DNA of 64,000 nt from Planococcus citri (lineage: Eukaryota > Arthropoda > Insecta > Hemiptera > Pseudococcidae). A model generated the notes under the pieces. The model made no database searches. It saw only the letters and a program-made list of their open reading frames with translations, and had not been told where the DNA came from. The stretch lies in the NCBI RefSeq assembly GCF_950023065.1, contig NC_088678.1, positions 6,934,580 through 6,998,579 on the forward strand, given 5' to 3'. This document shows positions 21,563-29,697 of this stretch, in pieces (position 1 is the stretch's first letter; every line of letters starts with the position of its first letter). The translations under genes were made by a program, and so were the position numbers.

Positions 21563-22170
21563 GTCTGTCTAGCGATGACTCAAAACCACGTCTCTCCGCC
21601 TCGGCTGCAAAAGCCTCCTCAGAGAGTTCCTCGACTGACCAATCTCTTGGACCTTGACTCGCGAGCAACAGCGCATCGTTCTGTACCACCAACGTTGCAG
21701 CTCTTTGCTGTACCTCTGCTAATTCCGCCTTGAGCTGCTCTATTTCGGTTTTTGCGCAGTTTAACTCAACTCGAATTTGCTCGGCTTCAGCACGCGGCGA
21801 CTCTCTCGACGACTGAATCAGCGACTCGTTTTGCTCAATCAGCAAAGTGTTTTGCCGCATTTCTTTTATTAACCGCTCGCGCAAGGAATCCTTTTCTTCT
21901 TCCGCGCACTTCGATACCTCGGTAGTACCGCCGCGTAATTTCCGCCACGTCTCGGGATCGACTCTGCCATTTTTCCGGCAGCCATTAACGAAGCAATCAC
22001 ACGGTAACTCTGCTTTCTTTTTCTTCAGGCACTTTTTGTGAAACTGGTGCCCACACGAGACCGCGAACGCCGTCGTATTCGATTTTTTCTTTTTCGGCCC
22101 TTCACCGATCGGCTTACCACATATCTGACACCGAAAAATTCTATAATGTGTGGCTTCCGTCTCCGAATCG
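21563..22170 (-). CDS. Third gene, exon 2: RING-like zinc finger and coiled coil
   Basis: In the frame whose first ATG is at 22178, residues 17-67 hold CQIC (C17, C20), then SCGHQFHKKC (C42, H44, H47, C50), then CDC and a further Cys (C60, C62, C67). This is the C-x2-C...C-x-H-x2-H-x2-C ladder of RING-H2 fingers, with an unusual final pair (C-x-C-x4-C instead of C-x2-C). Residues ~92-165 have heptad-like Leu/Ile/Glu/Lys spacing typical of a coiled coil. RING fingers with a following coiled coil are known in ubiquitin ligases; E3 activity here is inference. The upstream boundary is a TTTAG acceptor at 22171 in phase with exon 1; the downstream one is the GTAAGT donor. Starting at the ATG at 22178 without splicing is the alternative. 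Confidence 0.7.
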
Positions 22171-22262
22171 CTAAACATAATACAAAACGACCAAAATTTT
22201 ACTACTCAATTCTCACCCGTGTATTTCTACTTTGTTTTTAAATAGGTACTCAAAATCTTTAC
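22171..22262 (-). other. Predicted 92-nt intron 1 of the third gene
   Basis: Donor GAAAG|GTAAAG and acceptor TTGTATTATGTTTAG flank 92 nt containing stops. Splicing keeps frame (phase 2) and places Asp/Ser/Glu-rich residues on both sides of the junction. Confidence 0.6.
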
Positions 22263-22353
22263 CTTTCAGAATCGCTACTCTCGTCGGTATCATCCCAATC
22301 AGGTTGCTGCGGCTTATCGCCTTTCATCGCCATCTTCTCAAGTCAAAAAATAG
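22263..22353 (-). CDS. Third gene, exon 1 with start codon
   Basis: The exon runs from an acceptor (CTGTTCGCAG) at 22354 to the donor at 22262. It contains an ATG at 22333, preceded in frame by TGA ten bases upstream, which supports this start. The 23 complete codons encode a short acidic, Ser-rich N-terminus. Coding is then in phase with exon 2. The mRNA is probably a spliced subgenomic product of the LTR promoter, using the leader donor at 32976. Confidence 0.55.
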
Positions 22354-22498
22354 CTGCGAACAGTTGAACAAGTATAGGTAAGTTTTCTTCTCACGAAAAA
22401 TGCACCAAGTTAGCTACTCGAAAACTAATACATGTATATGTCTACTACGCTACTCATAATTCTAAATATCGTGCTCGTAATATTCCAACTCAACTCAC

Positions 22499-22567
22499 CT
22501 ATTTTTCAGCGTCAAAAAAAAACTTCGTCACACGAATCGACTTCAATTACAACGTCGAATTCTTCAG
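22499..22567 (-). other. Predicted non-coding mini-exon (copy 2)
   Basis: Element-sense sequence has the acceptor GCCTGTTTCAG before 22567 and a donor AATAG|GTGAGT at 22498. Its first bases (CTGA) and last block (GACGCTGAAAAATAG) match those of the mini-exon at 22682-22745, so the two arose by tandem duplication (~180-bp period). It likely belongs to the leader of the third gene's mRNA. Confidence 0.45.
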
Positions 22568-22681
22568 CTGAAACAGGCAATCGAGACAAGTTACTACCTG
22601 AGCAGTTCACTTTCAACATGATTACAAAAAAGCTACTCGACGTGGCACGAAACACATTGGCTTATGCTAAGTTCTACTCAC

Positions 22682-22745
22682 CTTTTTTCCAGCGTCAATA
22701 ATTCTCATCAAACGATCAAAAAATAACACTCCGTCCAATAATCAG
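22682..22745 (-). other. Predicted non-coding mini-exon (copy 1)
   Basis: The acceptor CACCTGTTTCAG is followed by CTGA, and the exon ends GACGCTGGAAAAAAG before a full-consensus donor GTGAGT. A third possible donor (GAAAG|GTAAGA) lies at 22864. The plus strand also shows splice-like words here; the minus-strand donors are the better matches. Confidence 0.45.
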
Positions 22746-23997
22746 CTGAAACAGGTGACCAAATGAAATTAACACCAATCTCTCTCGTATTACACCTCGC
22801 TACTCAACATGCACATTTATGGTAACGTATTATTGTTAAAAAGCTACTCAATCATTTCTCTTACCTTTCCAGTAAAAGCTTCGTCCAACCAAAGTCGCAA
22901 TTACTAATCGAGAAAAACTTTCTGGCAACTCAAAGGAATTTCCAACCTCAACTTTCACCACGTTGCTGCTCGTTTTGTTCTTTTAGCTACGCAAAAAATA
23001 CATTACATTACAATTCACGAGCACCGAGCTTATTATTTACACACGTGGTTACTTTATTTCAACCTACCAAGCACACGCGACGAGAGCTTCTCGATTTTTG
23101 AAATTTCCACGATTTTCGGCTAACTACGCACCCCAGATGTACGAAACACAATACTTCTCGGCTATGAACATAGAAAATCACGTATTAATATTATTTAAAT
23201 TTGACTTACTCATATTTCGGCAAGAATATTTCTGCTACAAAATTTTCCAACACCAAACATGCACGAAGCTGCTCATTTCGCGAAAAATCACCGTAATTCA
23301 AAATTCCTTACCTTAATCGAACCGCAAATACGATCACGAACACGAAAAATTACTTTTTATACACCACCGATCGCAATTTACCGTAATAATTGCCAAAAAA
23401 TCACGAAAAAAATTCACATTTCAACAATCAAGCACATTTCGACATATTTCACAACTCAACGCAAAACACAATAGCCAAACCATCTGCCTTTTCATTCGAT
23501 CGAAATATTTTTCTTATCATTTGGTTGCCTGTTACCATGCAACCGGCTCATTGTACTCGGCTCGTAACCACCCCCCGCCTACTCTCTTACGCGCAAAACG
23601 ACTCTTTGCTTCGTTGCAGTGGTACGAGGGGAGCCGTTCCTTTTCGTTCTCGTTGCGTTCGGTTTACCTCTACCCCGCGCCTACTCGCTAGTACGCATAA
23701 ATGCTTGCTGCTCGTAATAGCACGGTGCGGAGAGCCGTTCTCGCTTCGTTCTCGTTGTGCGGCGTGTCTAACCACCCCCCGCCTACTCGCTTACAGTACT
23801 CTTTTCCTATAGCTCGTAGGCTGCTCGGGTAAAAACACTCTCGCTTTCGTTCGCCCAATTCTTATGTAATAAACCGATTAAAACATTTGCACGAGTAATT
23901 TTTGAATAAAATAAATTGTTTACAGGTTAAAAAAAAATTTTACAGGTTTTGACACTGCAGAGCAATGTCTGGAACTCCAGCTACTCAATCAACAACT
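22746..23997 (-). other. Non-coding region between Pol and the third gene
   Basis: About 1.25 kb without long frames. It contains a GC-rich three-copy repeat (23555-23790) and otherwise AT-rich, TACTC-rich sequence. It may hold leader exons or regulatory sequence for the third gene. Confidence 0.5.
23555..23790. repeat. Three-copy GC-rich tandem repeat, ~100-bp period
   Basis: The words CCACCCCCCGCCTACTC (near 23570 and 23772) and CTACCCCGCGCCTACTC (near 23672) mark three copies; GAGCCGTTC...CGTTCTCGTTG lies between them twice. The block contrasts strongly with the AT-rich surroundings inside the retrotransposon. Confidence 0.65.
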
Positions 23998-26900
23998 CTA
24001 CCTCACAATATCATCGTAATTTAAATACAGCTCGACGAAATTTATCCGGTGATGCGACTCCAATTTTTCTAACGCAATAAAATTAGCTGTTTTCTTTTTT
24101 CGTCTTTTCATGCTCGTTGGAGGTACGTAATCAGGATCAGCTGATCCTGGTGGCGTCTCACCTGGCTTTAAAATTTTCGTACGCTTTCTCTCTTTATCTT
24201 TCTTTTTCGCATTTTCAATAATTTCTCCAGCTTTTTTACTCAAATTAACAGCTTTTTTTATACAGTCTTCGATTTTTTCATTCTCTTTATCATCCAACTT
24301 GCGTCTCGCATGTTTTTTGAGTCTCTGAAATTCCTGCAGTTTCTTACTTTTATTTTTCTCAACTTCTTCGAGTTCTTTTTTACGCATTTCTCTAGCCAGT
24401 AGCCTAGCTGCTCTTTCCGCGACCTGATCATGTATTTTAAGGTCAGTGACCTCTTCTTCGACCTCTTCCTCAATTTCTGACTTCTCGATTTCCTTCGGCG
24501 TTACTTTTTCTCTTATTTTCTCAATTAGGGGCCTATTATCGGTTTTTGACTGTAACTTAGGGTCATTTTTGAGCTTCTCTTGTTGTTCTAAACTCAAATA
24601 GATCGTCATTTGTCTGGCATTTACGATTTGTTCATCAGACTCATTAGCGATGCTTCTCACTCGGTACGCGTTATCACCAACGTGTTTCATGACCATGTAA
24701 GGTCCAAAACGCTTGGGAAACAGCTTTCTCGAGACCCCTTTGTCGTAGGAGCTCTGCCGGTGCTCTGTGAGCATAACTAGTTCCCCCTCCTCGTAACAAA
24801 TGGGGTCACCCTTAAGTTTGTAAAATGCTACTTCGTCTCTGGATCTCTGTAGCTTTCTTCTCTCCCTAATGTACGAAATTAACGCCTGCTGCTCAGTCAT
24901 TTCATCAACTCGTAGGTCTACTAATTCTTGGGTATACACCGCCTTACGTGCAAGCTTATCAGCTGCATGATTATTACGATCAAAGCTTCTCGCGGGGGTG
25001 TGCTTTAATTCAAACTTCTCAAATTTTTCTTTCAGTTCTAAAATTTCTTGAAAAATTTCGCGGTGCACAACTGGTTTTCGACTCGCATTCTTCCAGCTGT
25101 TGATTTTCCACTTCTCGACGTTATAATTAATCGCGGTTGTTAAATAGCACGAATCAGAAAAAATTTTCGCGCGTCTCGCACCTAACTTAAGCAACACCTT
25201 CATAGCTTTACTCAGAGCTACCGCCTCAGCTAAATTGTTGGTATTTCGGTACCTAGGGTGGTCAATCCTCTCAGAAATGTTGAACTCTCCGTTAGGAGTC
25301 CAAGCCACCCCTATACCTGCGATGGCATCACTGGAGCCATTATTGGAGCAAGCTCCATCTACAGCAGCCCAATAATAACCATCTTCGTCTCTTATCAGGT
25401 TTGAGAGCTCAATGGGTTTTTCCATGAGCGTCTCGCTAGTCACAGATTTAGGATTCTTTTCTAACATATCCTGCTGCAACTTCTTGAGCAGGTATTTCGA
25501 ATTTAACTTAGCCAACTTGGTTGGCATGTTGGCAGAGAACTCATCTTCGATGCCCCATACCTCATTCGGTTTTATGCCATACTCAGTAGGGGTGTTGTTT
25601 ATCTCCGACTCAATTTTCTTAACATGTACATGCCAACTGTGGTGAGTATACTCATCATTCTCCGGCTCATTGTTCAGTTTTGCTCGTAATCTATCACCAA
25701 TTATGCGCATCGTGCGCTCAACCAGTGATGACTGCGGATTGTACGTCGTCGTATGGCCTACTTTTACGCCATTAGCTTTGAGCATCTCATTCCAGCTTTC
25801 GCTTCTAAACTGAGTGCCATTGTCCGTGATCACTTTACGAACTTTATGACCGAGCTTCTCGATATCTTCTAGTACTAACTCCATAGCGTGCACAACTGTC
25901 TCAGCTGGAATCGACTCCAATGGAATTATCCAAACTTTGCCAGTAAAAACGCACTTAGCTACAAACATGTACTTTGGTTCTCCTTGCTCATTCGCGATTG
26001 GTCCACATAGGTCCGCCGAGATGACGTCCGCTATGTTGAACGCCTCAATTTGAGAAAATTGCAAGCGCTTCTTCTCGCTATAGCCTTTGGTTTTTCGACA
26101 AGTAATGCACTCACTTGTAATAATCCGTGTAGTTTTTACGATGTTTGGCGAGTAGTAAAGTCTCTTAAATACTGCCTCCAATTTGTGAGCTCCAATATGA
26201 CCATACATCTCATGCAGGTATACAATGGTATCCCTGAATAACTCGTCAGGCATCACTGGAATTCTCGAGCCATCTTTGAACTTTCTGTAGAGCAACTCTT
26301 TATCCTTCTCTTTGATCACTGCATACTTCGCCTGAATTCTTCTCTTCGACTCTAACTGCTTTGCAGTCATATCAAGCTCAAGAGCGTTCAGTTTGCGCAC
26401 AATCTTTGTACACATCCTATCACGACTCTGGAAGATGTCCAAGCGTCTCAAGTGATCCAAGATCTCATCTTTGACCAACTCTACGAATGATACGTTTAAC
26501 GGTATCATGTTGGACCAATTTGTATCGTAAATTGTCAACTCAGGCGCCTGAATTCCATACCATTGACCACGTACTTTGTGTTTCAAATCGTACGTGAGAT
26601 CGTAACAATTCAACTCTGTTATCCAGCCAGCCGCCTTTCTATGCACCTTAGCCAGAGTTGTAAACTTGTGCACGACTGACTGGAGGTCTGCTCTCACATG
26701 GATGCGTCTCCCATGAAGCCACAACTGCAGCTTATTTATTACTCGAACCAAAGCATACATTTCGCGCTCAATTAACGTGTAATTTTGTTGGTGTTGTTTA
26801 AACGCGCTACTCACGAACATTACAATTTTATCTTCTCCTTTGATGTTTTGATACAAAACACCATTGATCGAATGCTCAGTGGAGACTGTGTCCAAGTACA

Positions 26901-29697
26901 TGTCTTCTCCATCTACCGGTGTCATAAGCTCAAATTCTTTGGTAAACTCCTCAGTTAATTTGTCTACCGCCTCTTCTTGAGCGGTGCCCCATATAAATGG
27001 TACACCTTTTCGAGTTAAGTCATAAAGAGGCCTCACTATGTCTTGGTAATTAGGAATGAAGCGACTATAAATACCAGTTAAGCCAATCAATGCCAACACT
27101 TCTCGTACATTTCTTAATTTTACTTTACCAGTTCTAACGTTTGTTTTCTTTTTCAAATACTCCAAGTAACCTTCAATTTTCTTTTTTTGTTTTTTTATGC
27201 TTCTCGTTGAAATGTTGAAGCCAAGATGGTCCGTGGAGCTTGCAAAGAACTTACACTTGTTGGCATTCAGTCTCAATCCATTATCACGCAAGATGCCAAA
27301 TATATAAATCATCAACTTCAGCATCTCGCGAAAGGTGAGTGACCTCAGTAGCAAATCATCTACGTATTTTGTCACTCCCTCCATATCCGGTATAATTAAA
27401 TTAATAACTTTTACAAATTCCGCAGACGATATCTTCAGACCGTATGGCAACCTAATCATTTGATATACTCGGCCATCGACCTTGAAACCACAATATTTGC
27501 GCGACTCTGGGTGCAACACAAGCTGCCAAAAGGCTGTAGTAAAATCCAACGTTGTGAAAAAACGAGCGTCTCCATCCGAGGTAATAATTCTGTCTAGGAG
27601 GCCCGCCTCATTATAATTAATCTGTAGTATAGGATTTAACTCTACTGGGTTTAAACAAAGTCTAACGCTACCGTCCTTCTTCTCGTTAGGCACCAAAGGG
27701 TTAATGTAAGTTGTGTCAGACGGCTCTGCTACTTCCTGCTCGATCATATCAGCTAATGCACGCCTAACTTTTTCTAACTGCTTGTTTGAAGGTGTATACT
27801 TTGGGCCTACGAAGTTTGGAATTTTGTTGGGGTCAACGAACTTTAATTTGACCATTGCCCCAGTGTATTTTCCAGGAAAACGGCTAAAAACATCTTTAAA
27901 TTGGAGTAGCTCCTCCAGCGCCTCTTCCGACTCAGCTCTCGTGATTCTCCCTTCTCGTACCGCCTCACCCAAATACCTCTTAAGATTTCTCTCAAAGATA
28001 TCTGGACCATCGTCCTTAGGCCTACCGTCCCTTCTAAAAAAGCTATGTAGGTCTGCTCGAGATACAATCTCAATGGACTCAGGTTCGTACTCGTCTACAA
28101 TCTGAATTTGGTTTGCAGAAACATCCTCCTCCCTGTACTCACTTCTCTTGACAAAAGCTACTTCTTCTGCTCTGTTCGTACCTGGGGGCTTACATTTAGC
28201 AGTACCTGTTTTCATGTTTGTAGTTATTTCGAGCTTCTCGAGTGATTTGGAACCAATCAGTAACAACTTGTTGTCACCAGGCATCACGAAAAATGGCACC
28301 TTAATCTTGTGCTTACCGAACTTTAGAGGCACTACTATCGCTTTCTTCCAAGTTCTCACCGTTTGATTGTTCGCCAGTCTGCATTGCAATACTCTTTTCA
28401 AATGAATAAACTCGATTTTATCTTTATAATTATTTATTAACATATTTGCACATGACTCAGACATTATATTAGGTGTAGCACCGGAATCCAATTGTACGTA
28501 CAGTTTTAAATCAGCAAACCACAATGGCACCACACAAGACTTCGCTTCTTCAAAGTTCTCGATCTGGCTTCTCACTAGTGGCTCGACAGTACTTGGATCC
28601 GTACGCTTCTCATCAATTACGTCATTTTCCAGCGGGCTGCTCTGAACTGCATCCGCCTGATTGACCGTAACTGCTTCTTGATTGACTCTTGCCCCATCCG
28701 ATTGCGTTGATTCTTCTTCTCCAGAACTTTCTTCGATGGCTTCGCCTTTTTTGTTCTTCCAGGCTTTACACACCATTTTCACTTTCTTCTGCCAATCAGG
28801 TGACAGCTTAACTTCCATCTTGGTGAGGTCTTCAATGATTTGCGCCAACGGCCGGCTACTCTCTGGCATTTTTGCTTTTGTTTTTTCAACCGACTCTTTG
28901 GTGGTTACCAAGTAATCACCATCCGACTCAGTAACAACTTCCGCAGACAAGTTCGTGCTTGTTTCGACACATAAATTCTCAGAATTAAAAACTGACTTTT
29001 TTGGCTTAAACTTGTAATTGTAGCACTTTTTCAACTCGAATAATAGGTCTTTCTCGCCAGTTTCATTAGGCATGTATCGACTCCCTTTCTTTTGAAGTCT
29101 GTTATCTCGCGGAATAATCTTGCCATCTTTGTCAGGTTGAAACTTCAACCTGCCATCTTCGAGCTTGTTCAGTCTAATGAACACTGCTGCCGGCGACCAC
29201 CACAATGTGACGGTTTCATTATCACAAACCTCCTCAAAGATCCTCCTCCAAGCATAATAACGTTTCGCCGTCACTCCTCGATTGTTTTTTCCAGCTGGAA
29301 AAATCATGGGAAAAAGCAACTTAATATCTTCAATGCCTTTCTCCTTCAGAGTGAAAATTACTTCTCGTAGTATGCGTCTCATATGGCTATCTCGAATACT
29401 ACCTTTATTTATTTCATACGTGCCCAATGACAAAATTACTCTTTTTTTAGTAAATTCTCTTTTTTTGACATGTTCACGCACGGTTGCCATCGTACAGTTC
29501 TCAGAAATTTTTTCAACGCTACTCTTGCTTTCTTTTTTAGCATCGTCTCCGCTACCGTTGTTTTTAGCTCTAGCTTTTGTAATTTCGATTAATAATTGCG
29601 CGAATGCGTCGCCAACTAAGTCAAACTCTTCGTAGGGGAGATCGGGCTCGGGGGGGGCTGTGGCTCTTTTCTTTTTTAAGCCTGCGTCACGTCGTCG
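23998..29697 (-). CDS. pol: Pol polyprotein: protease, RT, RNase H, integrase, second RNase H, GPY/F, basic tail
   Basis: The frame is open from the Gag frameshift site (29697) to the stop at 23998; the first Met is at 29490 and residue numbers start there. Domains: aspartic protease with LDSGAT at 334-339; reverse transcriptase ~560-790 with LDF at 648-650 and YVDD at 709-712; Ty3-type RNase H ~860-985 keeping D867, E910 and D935 positions but without the usual C-terminal AD; integrase zinc finger with H1093/H1098 and C1128/C1131; integrase core D1160, D1223, E1258; a second RNase H ~1373-1520 with D1378, E1422, D1446, H1497 and D1511; GPY/F module ~1565-1630 with RFGPY at 1594-1598; then a Lys/Glu-rich coiled tail to 1830. 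It is made as Gag-Pol by -1 frameshift. The insertion of a complete RNase H inside the integrase region is unusual. No stop or frameshift breaks it. Confidence 0.96.
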   Translation of the reverse strand, partial: RRRDAGLKKKRATAPPEPDLPYEEFDLVGDAFAQLLIEITKARAKNNGSGDDAKKESKSSVEKISENCTMATVREHVKKREFTKKRVILSLGTYEINKGSIRDSHMRRILREVIFTLKEKGIEDIKLLFPMIFPAGKNNRGVTAKRYYAWRRIFEEVCDNETVTLWWSPAAVFIRLNKLEDGRLKFQPDKDGKIIPRDNRLQKKGSRYMPNETGEKDLLFELKKCYNYKFKPKKSVFNSENLCVETSTNLSAEVVTESDGDYLVTTKESVEKTKAKMPESSRPLAQIIEDLTKMEVKLSPDWQKKVKMVCKAWKNKKGEAIEESSGEEESTQSDGARVNQEAVTVNQADAVQSSPLENDVIDEKRTDPSTVEPLVRSQIENFEEAKSCVVPLWFADLKLYVQLDSGATPNIMSESCANMLINNYKDKIEFIHLKRVLQCRLANNQTVRTWKKAIVVPLKFGKHKIKVPFFVMPGDNKLLLIGSKSLEKLEITTNMKTGTAKCKPPGTNRAEEVAFVKRSEYREEDVSANQIQIVDEYEPESIEIVSRADLHSFFRRDGRPKDDGPDIFERNLKRYLGEAVREGRITRAESEEALEELLQFKDVFSRFPGKYTGAMVKLKFVDPNKIPNFVGPKYTPSNKQLEKVRRALADMIEQEVAEPSDTTYINPLVPNEKKDGSVRLCLNPVELNPILQINYNEAGLLDRIITSDGDARFFTTLDFTTAFWQLVLHPESRKYCGFKVDGRVYQMIRLPYGLKISSAEFVKVINLIIPDMEGVTKYVDDLLLRSLTFREMLKLMIYIFGILRDNGLRLNANKCKFFASSTDHLGFNISTRSIKKQKKKIEGYLEYLKKKTNVRTGKVKLRNVREVLALIGLTGIYSRFIPNYQDIVRPLYDLTRKGVPFIWGTAQEEAVDKLTEEFTKEFELMTPVDGEDMYLDTVSTEHSINGVLYQNIKGEDKIVMFVSSAFKQHQQNYTLIEREMYALVRVINKLQLWLHGRRIHVRADLQSVVHKFTTLAKVHRKAAGWITELNCYDLTYDLKHKVRGQWYGIQAPELTIYDTNWSNMIPLNVSFVELVKDEILDHLRRLDIFQSRDRMCTKIVRKLNALELDMTAKQLESKRRIQAKYAVIKEKDKELLYRKFKDGSRIPVMPDELFRDTIVYLHEMYGHIGAHKLEAVFKRLYYSPNIVKTTRIITSECITCRKTKGYSEKKRLQFSQIEAFNIADVISADLCGPIANEQGEPKYMFVAKCVFTGKVWIIPLESIPAETVVHAMELVLEDIEKLGHKVRKVITDNGTQFRSESWNEMLKANGVKVGHTTTYNPQSSLVERTMRIIGDRLRAKLNNEPENDEYTHHSWHVHVKKIESEINNTPTEYGIKPNEVWGIEDEFSANMPTKLAKLNSKYLLKKLQQDMLEKNPKSVTSETLMEKPIELSNLIRDEDGYYWAAVDGACSNNGSSDAIAGIGVAWTPNGEFNISERIDHPRYRNTNNLAEAVALSKAMKVLLKLGARRAKIFSDSCYLTTAINYNVEKWKINSWKNASRKPVVHREIFQEILELKEKFEKFELKHTPARSFDRNNHAADKLARKAVYTQELVDLRVDEMTEQQALISYIRERRKLQRSRDEVAFYKLKGDPICYEEGELVMLTEHRQSSYDKGVSRKLFPKRFGPYMVMKHVGDNAYRVRSIANESDEQIVNARQMTIYLSLEQQEKLKNDPKLQSKTDNRPLIEKIREKVTPKEIEKSEIEEEVEEEVTDLKIHDQVAERAARLLAREMRKKELEEVEKNKSKKLQEFQRLKKHARRKLDDKENEKIEDCIKKAVNLSKKAGEIIENAKKKDKERKRTKILKPGETPPGSADPDYVPPTSMKRRKKKTANFIALEKLESHHRINFVELYLNYDDIVR

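Noticed and set aside
18431..22353. Third gene as a retroviral envelope
   Set aside because: No signal peptide, hydrophobic membrane segment, or fusion-peptide-like stretch is visible; the product is highly charged with a zinc finger and an SGNH-like domain.
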